From an uncultured Clostridia bacterium (GTDB lineage Bacteria; Bacillota; Clostridia; HGM11514): a stretch of DNA of 6,881 bases. How positions within the stretch are numbered: the first letter of the stretch is position 1; each line of letters begins with the position of its first letter. Made by a program: the position numbers and the translations under genes. The stretch spans positions 1-6,881 of the forward strand of contig CAKSSZ010000079.1 in assembly GCA_934489915.1 (NCBI GenBank). Direction: 5' to 3'. The notes beneath the pieces were generated by a model, which was not told the origin of the DNA, searched no databases, and was given only the letters and a program-made list of their open reading frames with translations. Below, piece after piece: positions 1 through 6,109 of the stretch.

Positions 1-802
1 ATCCCTGGTTGTGATGGATATTGAAAAATTTGCCCGCCTGGCACATGCTCATCATGTCCCCCTGATTGTGGACAATACCTTCCCCACACCCATTCACCTG
101 CGGCCGATTGAGTTCGGCGCCGACATTGTGGTACATTCCACAACCAAATATATGGACGGACACGCAGTCGCAGTGGGCGGAGTTGTGGTGGACAGCGGGA
201 ATTTTGATTGGACAAGCGGCGATTTTCCCGGATTGACGCAGCCGGATGACTCCTATCACGGTCTGGTTTACACAGAGCAATTCGGCCGCTTGGCTTACTT
301 AACCAAAGCAAAAACGCACCTGATGCGGGATTTGGGCTTTACCCCCAGCCCCAACAATGCGTTCTTACTGAATTTAGGGTTGGAAACCCTTCATCTTCGC
401 ATGAAGCAGCATGCCCAAAATGCACAGAAAATTGCAGAATTTTTAGAGCGGCACCCGAAAGTCAGCTGGGTCAATTACCCCGGTCTGCCTTCTAACCGCT
501 ACTATGCACTGGCACAAAAATATATGCCCAACGGCACCTGCGGCGTAGTCTCTTTCGGGGTCAAGGGCGGCCGTGAAAAAGCCGTTACTTTTATGGAAGC
601 GCTCAAAATTGCAGCCATCGTGACCCATGTAGCAGACGCACGCACCTGCGTGCTTCACCCGGCAAGCTCCACGCACCGTCAGATGAATGACGCCGAACTG
701 GAAGCTGCCGGTGTAAAACCGGATTTAATTCGGATGTCAGTCGGGATTGAAAGCGCTGAGGATTTGATTGACGATCTCTCCCAGGCGCTTACTAAAATAT
801 AA
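1..802 (+). CDS. metY: O-acetylhomoserine sulfhydrylase (PLP-dependent), 3' part only
   Basis: C-terminal part, about 267 residues, of a Cys/Met-metabolism PLP-dependent transsulfuration enzyme. The reading frame is open from base 2 at the window edge, so the ATG at 11 is internal and the true start lies outside; family members are usually about 430 residues. Visible landmarks are VDNTF (Asp codon 71-73, expected to contact the pyridinium nitrogen) and HSTTKYMDGH with the Schiff-base lysine at 146-148. The following segment containing SYHGLVYTE and the late HPASSTHRQM and IRMSVGIE motifs are typical of the O-acetylhomoserine branch rather than of the shorter cystathionine lyases. The family makes homocysteine from O-acetylhomoserine and sulfide in the cytoplasm; some members use methanethiol or degrade methionine. 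The stop TAA is at 800-802. The next gene starts 22 nt later without a terminator, so co-transcription is likely. Family assignment is firm; the exact sulfur donor is inferred. Confidence 0.93.
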   Translation, partial: SLVVMDIEKFARLAHAHHVPLIVDNTFPTPIHLRPIEFGADIVVHSTTKYMDGHAVAVGGVVVDSGNFDWTSGDFPGLTQPDDSYHGLVYTEQFGRLAYLTKAKTHLMRDLGFTPSPNNAFLLNLGLETLHLRMKQHAQNAQKIAEFLERHPKVSWVNYPGLPSNRYYALAQKYMPNGTCGVVSFGVKGGREKAVTFMEALKIAAIVTHVADARTCVLHPASSTHRQMNDAELEAAGVKPDLIRMSVGIESAEDLIDDLSQALTKI

Positions 803-806
803 TACA

Positions 807-819
807 AAAGGAATGGTGA
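807..819 (+). promoter_or_regulatory. Ribosome binding site deciding the GH3 start
   Basis: The purine-rich stretch AAAGGAATGGTGA precedes ATG at 825. GGTGA (815-819) is 5 nt from that ATG, while AAAGGA (807-812) is 12 nt away. The frame is open further upstream to ATG 768, but that start would overlap metY by 35 nt and add a non-conserved tail. ATG 813 would lie almost directly on the Shine-Dalgarno sequence. ATG 825 is therefore preferred. Confidence 0.6.
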
Positions 820-824
820 AACCC

Positions 825-2534
825 ATGAATCAAAGCAAGAAAGAGTTTGTACAAGGTCTGGTTTCCAAAATGAGCATTGAACAAAAGGTAGGCCAGTGCT
901 TTGTCATCGGCTACGTTGGCTCGTTAATCACGCCGGAAATCATCCGCAGAATCAAAAACTACTATCCTGCCGGGATCCGGGCAGGGCTGATGTGGAGAAT
1001 CCGTACTGTGAAGCACGACCCCAACGGAACCAATACAGATTACGCCAGCAGAATGCTGCGTCCCTTCAAAGGGGCCATCAAGGACTTCCTGCCGGATATT
1101 CCGGTTCCCCATTTTACCAATGAGGAATTCTGCGAATATGTCAACACCTTAAAGCAAGCTGCCCTGGACAGCGACCTGGGGATCCCTCTGCACTTCACCT
1201 TTGACTTTGAGGGAGACGTAAGCGCCGATTACTATCGGGGCGGCGTAAAATACTTCCCCAGCTGCATGGGTATTGCTCATAGCGGCGACCCGAAAATGGC
1301 GCACGATGTTGCCTGGGCTGTAGGCCGTCAGCTGGCGCCTTTGGGCTTTAGCTGGGTACATTCTCCGGTGCTGGATGTCAACACCAATCCCATGAACCCG
1401 GAAATCGGCGCAAGAAGCTATGCAGAGGATCCGGACGAAGTGATCACTTATGCGGCAGAAGCCATCCGCGGATTCCGTGAAGCCGGCTTGATTGCTACCG
1501 GTAAGCACTTCCCCGGCCGCGGTCCCTCTGCGGCGGACGCTCATCACGGCCTGCCTGTGATTGACGAACCGAAGGAAGAACTGATGCGGCTGATCGAGCC
1601 CTTCCGGGCTATGATTAAAGCAGGATTACCGGCAATTATGACCGCTCATACCGCATATCCCGCACTGGATCCCTCCGGTCTGCCGGCTACCCTCTCCAAG
1701 CCGATTATCACTGACTTGCTGAAGGGCGAGCTGGGCTTTGAAGGCGTTGTTACTACAGACGAAATCACCATGGGCGGTATCATCTCTAAATTTGAAGTAT
1801 CCGACGCATGCCTCCATGCCATCAATGCCGGCTGCGATCTGGTTCTGCTCCGTGACGAAGGCGGTCTGATTGACGATGTTATCCCCGCTCTGGTACAGGC
1901 AGTCAAGGACGGCCGCTTGAGCGAAGAACGCTTAAATGACGCTGTCACCAGAACCTTAAGCGTGAAATACGATTACGGCTTCTTCAATCAGGAACAAATT
2001 CTGGATCCCCAAAAGGCAAGCTGCGGAATCAACGATCCTAAGGTTGCGGAAATTGCCACCAAGGCAGCTCAGGGCGCTTTGGAAATCATCCGGGATGAAA
2101 ATCATATCTTACCTGTTCCCAAGGGCAAAAAAGTGCTGCTGGTATATCAGGTAAATCCGCTGCATGAGCGCACCAATACTCAGAAAATGAACCCGGCAAC
2201 TCCGTGGCTGGAAATGCTCAAGCTTTCCGATGACGTTTACGCCGTAGAAACAACGATGAAGTATTCCGAAGAGGATCGGAAACGGGTCTACGAAAGAATT
2301 GACGAGGCGGATGTCATCGCCATCACCAATTACTTTGACAGAAGAAGCCCCGAAAGCGGCAACAGCTTTGTAAAAGAGCTGCACCAGAAAACGGATAAGC
2401 CGATCATCGTGCTGACCAACTCTCCCTATCCCTTTACAGTTCAGCCTGATTATAAGACGGTCATCTGCTCCTACAGCTCATCTTATGAAAGCTCTCAGGA
2501 AATTGCCAAGGCTGTATTGGGCGATCGGAACTAA
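825..2534 (+). CDS. Glycoside hydrolase family 3, beta-N-acetylhexosaminidase (NagZ-like)
   Basis: A 569-residue GH3 enzyme expected to remove terminal beta-linked N-acetylglucosamine-type residues, for example from muropeptides or chito-oligosaccharides. The N-terminal TIM barrel spans about residues 10-370. It contains DVNTNPMNPEIGARSYAEDP with R197, GKHFPGRG at 226-233, and ADAH with D238 and H240, the Asp-His acid/base dyad known from NagZ enzymes. TTDEITM carries the likely nucleophile D312. Residues about 420-569 resemble a GH3 C-terminal alpha/beta domain, present in Bacillus-type but absent from E. coli-type NagZ. No signal peptide or membrane segment is seen at the N-terminus, so it is probably cytoplasmic and would act on imported or recycled sugars. 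Oddities: DFEGD (127-131) replaces the usual DQEGG, the usual KHFPGHG reads KHFPGRG, and residues about 54-100 look like an extra barrel loop. The gene follows metY by 22 nt and ends before a hairpin terminator. Fold and catalytic dyad are firm; substrate is inferred. Confidence 0.88.
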   Translation: MNQSKKEFVQGLVSKMSIEQKVGQCFVIGYVGSLITPEIIRRIKNYYPAGIRAGLMWRIRTVKHDPNGTNTDYASRMLRPFKGAIKDFLPDIPVPHFTNEEFCEYVNTLKQAALDSDLGIPLHFTFDFEGDVSADYYRGGVKYFPSCMGIAHSGDPKMAHDVAWAVGRQLAPLGFSWVHSPVLDVNTNPMNPEIGARSYAEDPDEVITYAAEAIRGFREAGLIATGKHFPGRGPSAADAHHGLPVIDEPKEELMRLIEPFRAMIKAGLPAIMTAHTAYPALDPSGLPATLSKPIITDLLKGELGFEGVVTTDEITMGGIISKFEVSDACLHAINAGCDLVLLRDEGGLIDDVIPALVQAVKDGRLSEERLNDAVTRTLSVKYDYGFFNQEQILDPQKASCGINDPKVAEIATKAAQGALEIIRDENHILPVPKGKKVLLVYQVNPLHERTNTQKMNPATPWLEMLKLSDDVYAVETTMKYSEEDRKRVYERIDEADVIAITNYFDRRSPESGNSFVKELHQKTDKPIIVLTNSPYPFTVQPDYKTVICSYSSSYESSQEIAKAVLGDRN

Positions 2535-2595
2535 TTGAATCCGGGACTGCTCCGCAGTACAGCGCCGTATTTGAGCAAAATGACTTAAGACAAAG
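2535..2595 (+). other. Spacer between GH3 stop and the hairpin; small inverted repeat
   Basis: Non-coding stretch containing a short perfect inverted repeat ACTGC-TCC-GCAGT (2546-2558). A weak promoter-like pair exists, TTGAAT at 2535-2540 and TACAGC at 2558-2563 with 17-nt spacing, but the -10 match is poor. I do not call a promoter from it. If the PPC-domain gene has its own promoter, it would have to lie here or further upstream. Confidence 0.3.
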
Positions 2596-2634
2596 AAAAG
2601 CCGTCCTACTCTTTTCGACAGGGCGGCTTTTGTT
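2596..2634 (+). terminator. Rho-independent terminator after GH3 gene (possible attenuator)
   Basis: AAAAGCCGTCC (2596-2606) pairs with GGGCGGCTTTT (2621-2631): 11 bp with one G-U pair, plus a T-A closing pair inside, loop about 12 nt, then TTTTGTT. It ends 61-100 nt after the GH3 stop and only about 12 nt before the Shine-Dalgarno sequence of the next gene, so it may also control that gene by partial readthrough. Confidence 0.85.
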
Positions 2635-2646
2635 CATGAATTTATG

Positions 2647-2655
2647 AAAAAGGAG
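2647..2655 (+). promoter_or_regulatory. Ribosome binding site deciding the PPC-domain gene start
   Basis: AAAAAGGAG lies 9 nt before ATG 2665. It falls downstream of the alternative in-frame ATG at 2644, which has no Shine-Dalgarno sequence of its own and directly abuts the terminator hairpin. This favours ATG 2665. Confidence 0.8.
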
Positions 2656-2664
2656 CGAGAATCT

Positions 2665-3090
2665 ATGGAATATCGTAAAAGCAGCAATCATTATGTAGTC
2701 AGAATTGATCGCGGGGAAGAAGTGCCGGAAAAGCTGACCGAACTTTGCAGCAAAGAAGGCATTGCGTCCGGCGCAGTTTACGGACTGGGCGCTTCCGATC
2801 GGGTAGTGATCGGTTTATACAGCGTTTCACAGCAGGTTTACCTGAAAAAAGAGCTGCAAGGAGAGATGGAGATCACCTCTTTAATCGGCAACATTTCCAG
2901 AAAAGACGGAGCACCCTATCTGCATCTGCACATTAACGTATGTAATCCGGAAATGCAGGTATTCGGCGGCCATTTAAACGAGTGTCGGATCAGCGCAACC
3001 TGTGAGCTGATTGTTACCCCGGGGGAGGGCGGAATCGGTCGGAGAATTGACCCCCAAATCGGTTTAAATGTGTATACCTTCGAACAATAA
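2665..3090 (+). CDS. PPC/DUF296-domain protein, putative DNA-binding
   Basis: A 141-residue protein that is almost entirely one PPC (plants and prokaryotes conserved, DUF296) domain. Landmarks are AVYGLGASD (37-45), GNISRKDG (75-82), YLHLHI with H87 and H89, and GGHLNE with H103. The HxH plus GGH pattern is the family's conserved histidine cluster; in solved prokaryotic members these histidines surround a metal site (recalled, not checked). In plants the domain is joined to an AT-hook in nuclear DNA-binding proteins. Bacterial stand-alone members are often labelled DNA-binding, but their role is unproven. No AT-hook, signal peptide or membrane segment is present. The start at 2665 is set by AAGGAG 9 nt upstream. 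The gene stands between a terminator-like hairpin just upstream and its own terminator downstream, so it is either monocistronic or expressed by readthrough from metY-GH3. Family assignment is firm, function is not. Confidence 0.87.
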   Translation: MEYRKSSNHYVVRIDRGEEVPEKLTELCSKEGIASGAVYGLGASDRVVIGLYSVSQQVYLKKELQGEMEITSLIGNISRKDGAPYLHLHINVCNPEMQVFGGHLNECRISATCELIVTPGEGGIGRRIDPQIGLNVYTFEQ

Positions 3091-3101
3091 CACATCAAAG
3101 C

Positions 3102-3140
3102 ACAATGCGCTGCGGCATTACCACAGCGCATTGTTTTATT
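3102..3140 (+). terminator. Rho-independent terminator between convergent genes
   Basis: ACAATGCGCTG (3102-3112) pairs perfectly with CAGCGCATTGT (3124-3134), an 11-bp stem that can extend inward by two G-C pairs after one mismatch. It is followed by TTTTATTT, which ends transcription of the PPC-domain gene. The hairpin also lies 10 nt beyond the stop of the convergent flavoprotein gene and may help stop that transcript, but the T-tract on the minus side (GCTTTGATG) is weak. Confidence 0.88.
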
Positions 3141-3143
3141 TGA

Positions 3144-4355
3144 TTAAGATTGCCCCGCTAAATAGCCGGTGGAAAAAGCAATTTGCAGATTATACCCTCC
3201 CGTATAAGCGTCCACATCAATCAGTTCACCGCAAAAATACAATCCCGGTACCTGCTTGGATTCCATGGTAGACGGATTAATTTCCCGCACAGAAACACCG
3301 CCCGATGTAATGATTGCCTCTTCCACCGGCCGTTTGGCAGTCAGGGTGCAGGTCAGGTGCTTGCAAAGCTCCCGCAGCTTCAGACGCTGTTCCCGGGTCA
3401 GCTGGTTCACCTTCGTATGGGGCAGGATTCCCGACAGAGAAACCATCACCGGAATCAGTTTTTTAGGAAACAAGCCGTCCAATGCATTACAAAAATCACG
3501 GTTACTGTTTTCCTGAAAGTCACGCAGCAGCCGCTGATCCATCTGTTCTTCGGTCAGCGCCGGCTTCAAATCGATTTCCAATCGGCAATGCTCCACCTGC
3601 TTAATATGAGAGCTGGCGGATAAAATGACAGGACCGGATACTCCGAAATGCGTAAACAGCATTTCACCGAAATCAGAATAAAGCTCTTTTCCCTTCGGAT
3701 CCGTCACACGGATGGAGACATTTTTTAACGCAAGCCCCTGGAGGTCACTGCACCATGCTTCCGCCGTCTCAAGCGGTACTAAAGACGCTTTCGGCGGCAC
3801 AATGGAATGCCCCAGCCGTTCTGCCATCCCATAGCCGTCCCCCCGGGAACCGGTCATGGGATAGGAAACGCCGCCGGTTGCCAGAATGACCTTGCGGGCG
3901 GCAATTTTCTGCCGGTCATAACAAACGACCCCGCTCACACGCCCCTGTTCCGTCTCCACACTCCGCACTCGCACCCCGGTACGGATCTCCACTCCCTTTA
4001 AGAGATTCAAAAGTGTTTTTAACACGTCAGAGGAGCGGTCAGACACAGGGAATACCCTGCCGCCCCGCTCCACCTTGGTTTCCAATCCATACTGATGCAG
4101 CAGTTCCAGCAGCTGCTGGTTGGTAAAGGAGTAAAAAGCGCTGTACAAAAAAGAAGCATTCACCGGTACCTGACTGATAAAGTCGCCCATATCAGCCTGG
4201 TTGGTAATGTTGCATCTGCCCTTCCCGGTAATCAGCAGCTTTTTCCCCAGCCGGTCATTTTGCTCCAGCAGCAAAACCCGTTCCCCTTTTTGATGTGCTG
4301 CATAAGCTGCCATCATTCCGCCGGGGCCGCCTCCTACCACAATCGTATCCACCAT
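3144..4355 (-). CDS. BaiN/HI0933-like flavoprotein (NAD(P)/FAD-dependent oxidoreductase)
   Basis: A 403-residue flavoprotein of the HI0933/BaiN (aminoacetone oxidase-like) family, full length for the group. The N-terminal Rossmann FAD site is GGGPGG (8-13), with E31 at the end of the second strand as likely ribose ligand. The family hallmark GKKLLITGKGRCNITN covers 37-52. ATGGVSYPMTGSRGDGYG is the mid-protein second dinucleotide-binding signature. The C-terminal GELIDVDAYTGGYNLQ (376-391) closes the FAD site. It is cytosolic with no membrane segment. One clostridial member (BaiN) was assigned bile-acid reduction, but the family is far wider than bile-acid metabolizers, so that role should not be transferred. 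The gene starts 3 nt after the stop of the MurR/RpiR gene. Its Shine-Dalgarno sequence GGAGGA (4363-4368) lies inside the end of that gene, so the two are very likely translated from one mRNA. Family firm; substrate unknown. Confidence 0.92.
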   Translation of the reverse strand: MVDTIVVGGGPGGMMAAYAAHQKGERVLLLEQNDRLGKKLLITGKGRCNITNQADMGDFISQVPVNASFLYSAFYSFTNQQLLELLHQYGLETKVERGGRVFPVSDRSSDVLKTLLNLLKGVEIRTGVRVRSVETEQGRVSGVVCYDRQKIAARKVILATGGVSYPMTGSRGDGYGMAERLGHSIVPPKASLVPLETAEAWCSDLQGLALKNVSIRVTDPKGKELYSDFGEMLFTHFGVSGPVILSASSHIKQVEHCRLEIDLKPALTEEQMDQRLLRDFQENSNRDFCNALDGLFPKKLIPVMVSLSGILPHTKVNQLTREQRLKLRELCKHLTCTLTAKRPVEEAIITSGGVSVREINPSTMESKQVPGLYFCGELIDVDAYTGGYNLQIAFSTGYLAGQS

Positions 4356-4358
4356 ACC

Positions 4359-5225
4359 CTATTCCTCCGACGGGGTTTCATAAACATGATACTCTCCCCA
4401 AATTTCCTCTAATTTTTCAAAATTGTGGGTTACCTCATCCTTTTTCTGCATGCTGATTGCTACGATCAGTGCATTTATCAACGACAAAGGCGCCACCAGA
4501 GAATCTGCAAAAGAAACCATATCGCTTCTTGCAATCAAGGCAATATCGGACAAAGGCGCTAAAGGAGACGTATTGCTGTCTGTCAGCCCGATTACGGTTG
4601 CGCCGCTGTCTTTGGCGTATTGCAGTGCCTGAATGGTACGCTTGGAATAACGGGGGAAGCTGATCCCAATGACCACATCCCCTTTTTCCACATTCAAGAT
4701 CTGCTCAAACATTTCACTGACGCTGCTGGTATGCACCAAACGGATATTTTCAAACATTAAATTAAAATAAAATCCCAAAAAGCCCGCCAGGGCGCTGGAA
4801 CTGCGCACGCCCAAAATATAAATCCGGCGGGCATTTAAAATGGTCTCCACCGTCTTTTGAAAGGCAGCTCGGTCAATTTGCTCCAGAGTCACCTTGATTT
4901 TTTCCATATCCGAAGTCAAAACCGTATTTAAAATGTTCCCTTCATCTACACGGTTGGACGCAATCTCTAACCGCTGCACGGCAGTCAGCCGCACACGGAT
5001 AATTTCCTGCAAGGCGCGCTGAAATTCCGGGTATCCGTCATACCCCAGCTCCGCCGCAAAACGTACCACGGTAGACTCGCTGACGCCCACCAAATTCCCC
5101 AGCTTGGCGGCAGTCATAAAAGAAGCCTTATCATAATGAACCAAAATATAATCCGCAATCCGCTTTTGCCCCTTGCTCAGCCCTGCATATTCTTCTTCAA
5201 TTCTTGATAAAAGATTCTGACTCAT
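4359..5225 (-). CDS. MurR/RpiR family transcriptional regulator (HTH + SIS)
   Basis: A 288-residue regulator of normal family length. The N-terminal RpiR helix-turn-helix covers about residues 1-77, including LSKGQKRIADYIL and the recognition region AKLGNLVGVSESTVVRFAAE (about 40-59). A linker leads to the SIS sugar-phosphate isomerase-like domain at about 126-260, with YILGVRSSSALA (136-147) and GISFPRYSKRT (187-197), the segments that bind the phosphosugar effector in this family. Members sense phosphorylated sugars such as MurNAc-6-P, ribose-5-P or KDPG and repress or activate catabolic genes. No sugar-catabolic gene shares its operon here, so the effector cannot be read from context; the hexosaminidase gene about 1.8 kb away in the convergent unit is the only sugar-related neighbour. 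Its ATG overlaps the stop of the TPR gene (ATGA, 5222-5225), with GAGGGAG about 5 nt upstream, which indicates translational coupling. Confidence 0.92.
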   Translation of the reverse strand: MSQNLLSRIEEEYAGLSKGQKRIADYILVHYDKASFMTAAKLGNLVGVSESTVVRFAAELGYDGYPEFQRALQEIIRVRLTAVQRLEIASNRVDEGNILNTVLTSDMEKIKVTLEQIDRAAFQKTVETILNARRIYILGVRSSSALAGFLGFYFNLMFENIRLVHTSSVSEMFEQILNVEKGDVVIGISFPRYSKRTIQALQYAKDSGATVIGLTDSNTSPLAPLSDIALIARSDMVSFADSLVAPLSLINALIVAISMQKKDEVTHNFEKLEEIWGEYHVYETPSEE

Positions 5226-5968
5226 GACTCTCCCTCTTCTTCCTTCTGCTCCAGGCGGCAGATCCTCTCTTCCAGCTCCCGGCGGCTTAAGCCGGATAAC
5301 GCATTCAGATCCATCTCCGACGCTTTTTGATAATAGGTCAGTGCGTCCTCATAGTTCCCGCGCTGTTCCTGCAACACGCCGTAATGATAAAAGCTTTCCG
5401 CAATCGGCTGCGGCAAACGAACGCACCGTTCCAGCAGTTCTTCCGCTTCCTCCAGCCGCCCCATCCGCAAATAGCAGTCCGCTAAATTGTCCATAATCAC
5501 CGGGTGAGTATCATGATAAGCATATGCCTTTTTCAAAAACGGGAGTACCTGCTCGGGATCGTCCCGCAGTAAATACAAAAAACCCAAATTGGCATAAACT
5601 ACTGTATTTTCGCCTTGTTCCAACAGCTTCTCATAAAGTGCAATGGCCTGGTTCAGGTCGCCCTTCTTCCAGATGATTAAGCCATGCATTACTTGAATCT
5701 GCAGCCGGTCAGCCGCCTTTAAGTCATCCCGCTCCAGCAGCTCGGAAAAAATCTGCTCCGCCCGAGAGAAATCACCGCTGCGCAGCAATAAATACCCGTA
5801 TTGCATCCCCCGCCCCGGCGTTTTCTTTTTTTGATAAGCCTTTTCCCAATGAGTCAATGCCCGTTGGTAGTCCTGTCGGGCGCCGCTGGCTCTGGCGGCA
5901 GCAGTATGAAAGGAACGTACTGCATAAAACACCAAAAGTGCCAAAAGCCCAATCCAAATCCATTGCAT
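5222..5968 (-). CDS. Membrane-anchored tetratricopeptide repeat protein
   Basis: A 248-residue protein starting with one hydrophobic segment (residues about 3-17, rich in Trp, Leu, Ile and Val) followed by Arg and His. It is therefore probably an uncleaved N-terminal membrane anchor; no cleavage site or lipobox is seen. The rest is helical with about five TPR units: roughly 54-84 (YLLLRSGDFSRAEQIF), 91-120 (GLIIWKKGDLNQAIALYEK), 123-152 (YANLGFLYL), 156-187 (NLADCYLRMGRLEEAEELLE) and 191-222 (YHYGVLQEQRGNYEDALTYY). It ends in a charged, coiled-coil-like tail. TPRs bind protein partners; no catalytic domain is visible, so the specific role is unknown. By the positive-inside rule, the Arg, His and Lys residues after the anchor suggest a cytoplasmic repeat domain. 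AAAAGGGAG (5976-5984) 7 nt before the ATG supports the start. It is the first gene of the TPR-regulator-flavoprotein unit. Confidence 0.85.
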   Translation of the reverse strand: MQWIWIGLLALLVFYAVRSFHTAAARASGARQDYQRALTHWEKAYQKKKTPGRGMQYGYLLLRSGDFSRAEQIFSELLERDDLKAADRLQIQVMHGLIIWKKGDLNQAIALYEKLLEQGENTVVYANLGFLYLLRDDPEQVLPFLKKAYAYHDTHPVIMDNLADCYLRMGRLEEAEELLERCVRLPQPIAESFYHYGVLQEQRGNYEDALTYYQKASEMDLNALSGLSRRELEERICRLEQKEEEGES

Positions 5969-5993
5969 CGTTTCACTCCCTTTTCACCAACGC

Positions 5994-6031
5994 AAAACAG
6001 ACAAAAGGAATGCTTGATACATAAGCATTCC
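5994..6031 (-). terminator. Perfect 9-bp hairpin with U-tract before the TPR gene
   Basis: On the minus strand GGAATGCTT, a 7-nt loop and AAGCATTCC (stem arms at 6023-6031 and 6007-6015) are followed by TTTTGTCTGTTTT. This has the form of an intrinsic terminator. It is the second such structure downstream of the coiled-coil gene and lies only 22 nt before the TPR Shine-Dalgarno sequence, so it could act as a back-up terminator, a leader attenuator or, as DNA, a regulator-binding palindrome. Confidence 0.65.
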
Positions 6032-6051
6032 GATGTTCGGCTGTATACATG

Positions 6052-6107
6052 GAAAGAAAGGAGGCAGCCCAGGCGGTACCCTCCGCCGTCTGCGCAGCCT
6101 CCTTCTT
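6052..6107 (-). terminator. Long GC-rich terminator after the coiled-coil gene
   Basis: On the minus strand AAGGAGGC (6097-6104) pairs with GCCTCCTT (6058-6065). A G-C-rich inner stem follows (GGCGG with CCGCC around 6072-6088), interrupted by a few mismatches, and TTTCTTT follows the stem. It begins 2 nt past the stop codon of the coiled-coil gene. Transcription of coaD and its partner most likely ends here. Confidence 0.7.
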
Positions 6108-6109
6108 GG

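Noticed and set aside
768..824. In-frame upstream extension of the GH3 gene starting at ATG 768
   Set aside because: It would overlap metY by 35 nt, lacks its own Shine-Dalgarno sequence and adds residues unlike a GH3 start. ATG 825 has better-placed purine-rich sites.
1149..1547. 132-codon open frame on the minus strand inside the GH3 gene
   Set aside because: It lies fully antisense to a gene with clear catalytic motifs, and its translation shows no recognizable domain.
2535..2563. Promoter TTGAAT-17-TACAGC for the PPC gene
   Set aside because: The -10 matches only three consensus positions, too weak to call without transcript data.
3144..4355. Naming the flavoprotein gene baiN and inferring bile-acid metabolism
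   Set aside because: No other bai genes are present in the window and the family is very widespread, so the specific bile-acid role is not supported.
3183..4412. Several plus-strand open frames opposite the flavoprotein gene
   Set aside because: They are antisense shadows of a well-supported FAD enzyme, with no Shine-Dalgarno support or domain signal.
5969..6109. Possible riboswitch or small RNA in the 141-nt gap
   Set aside because: The sequence is explained by two simple hairpins with U-tracts, and I see no multi-helix junction or known conserved aptamer bases.
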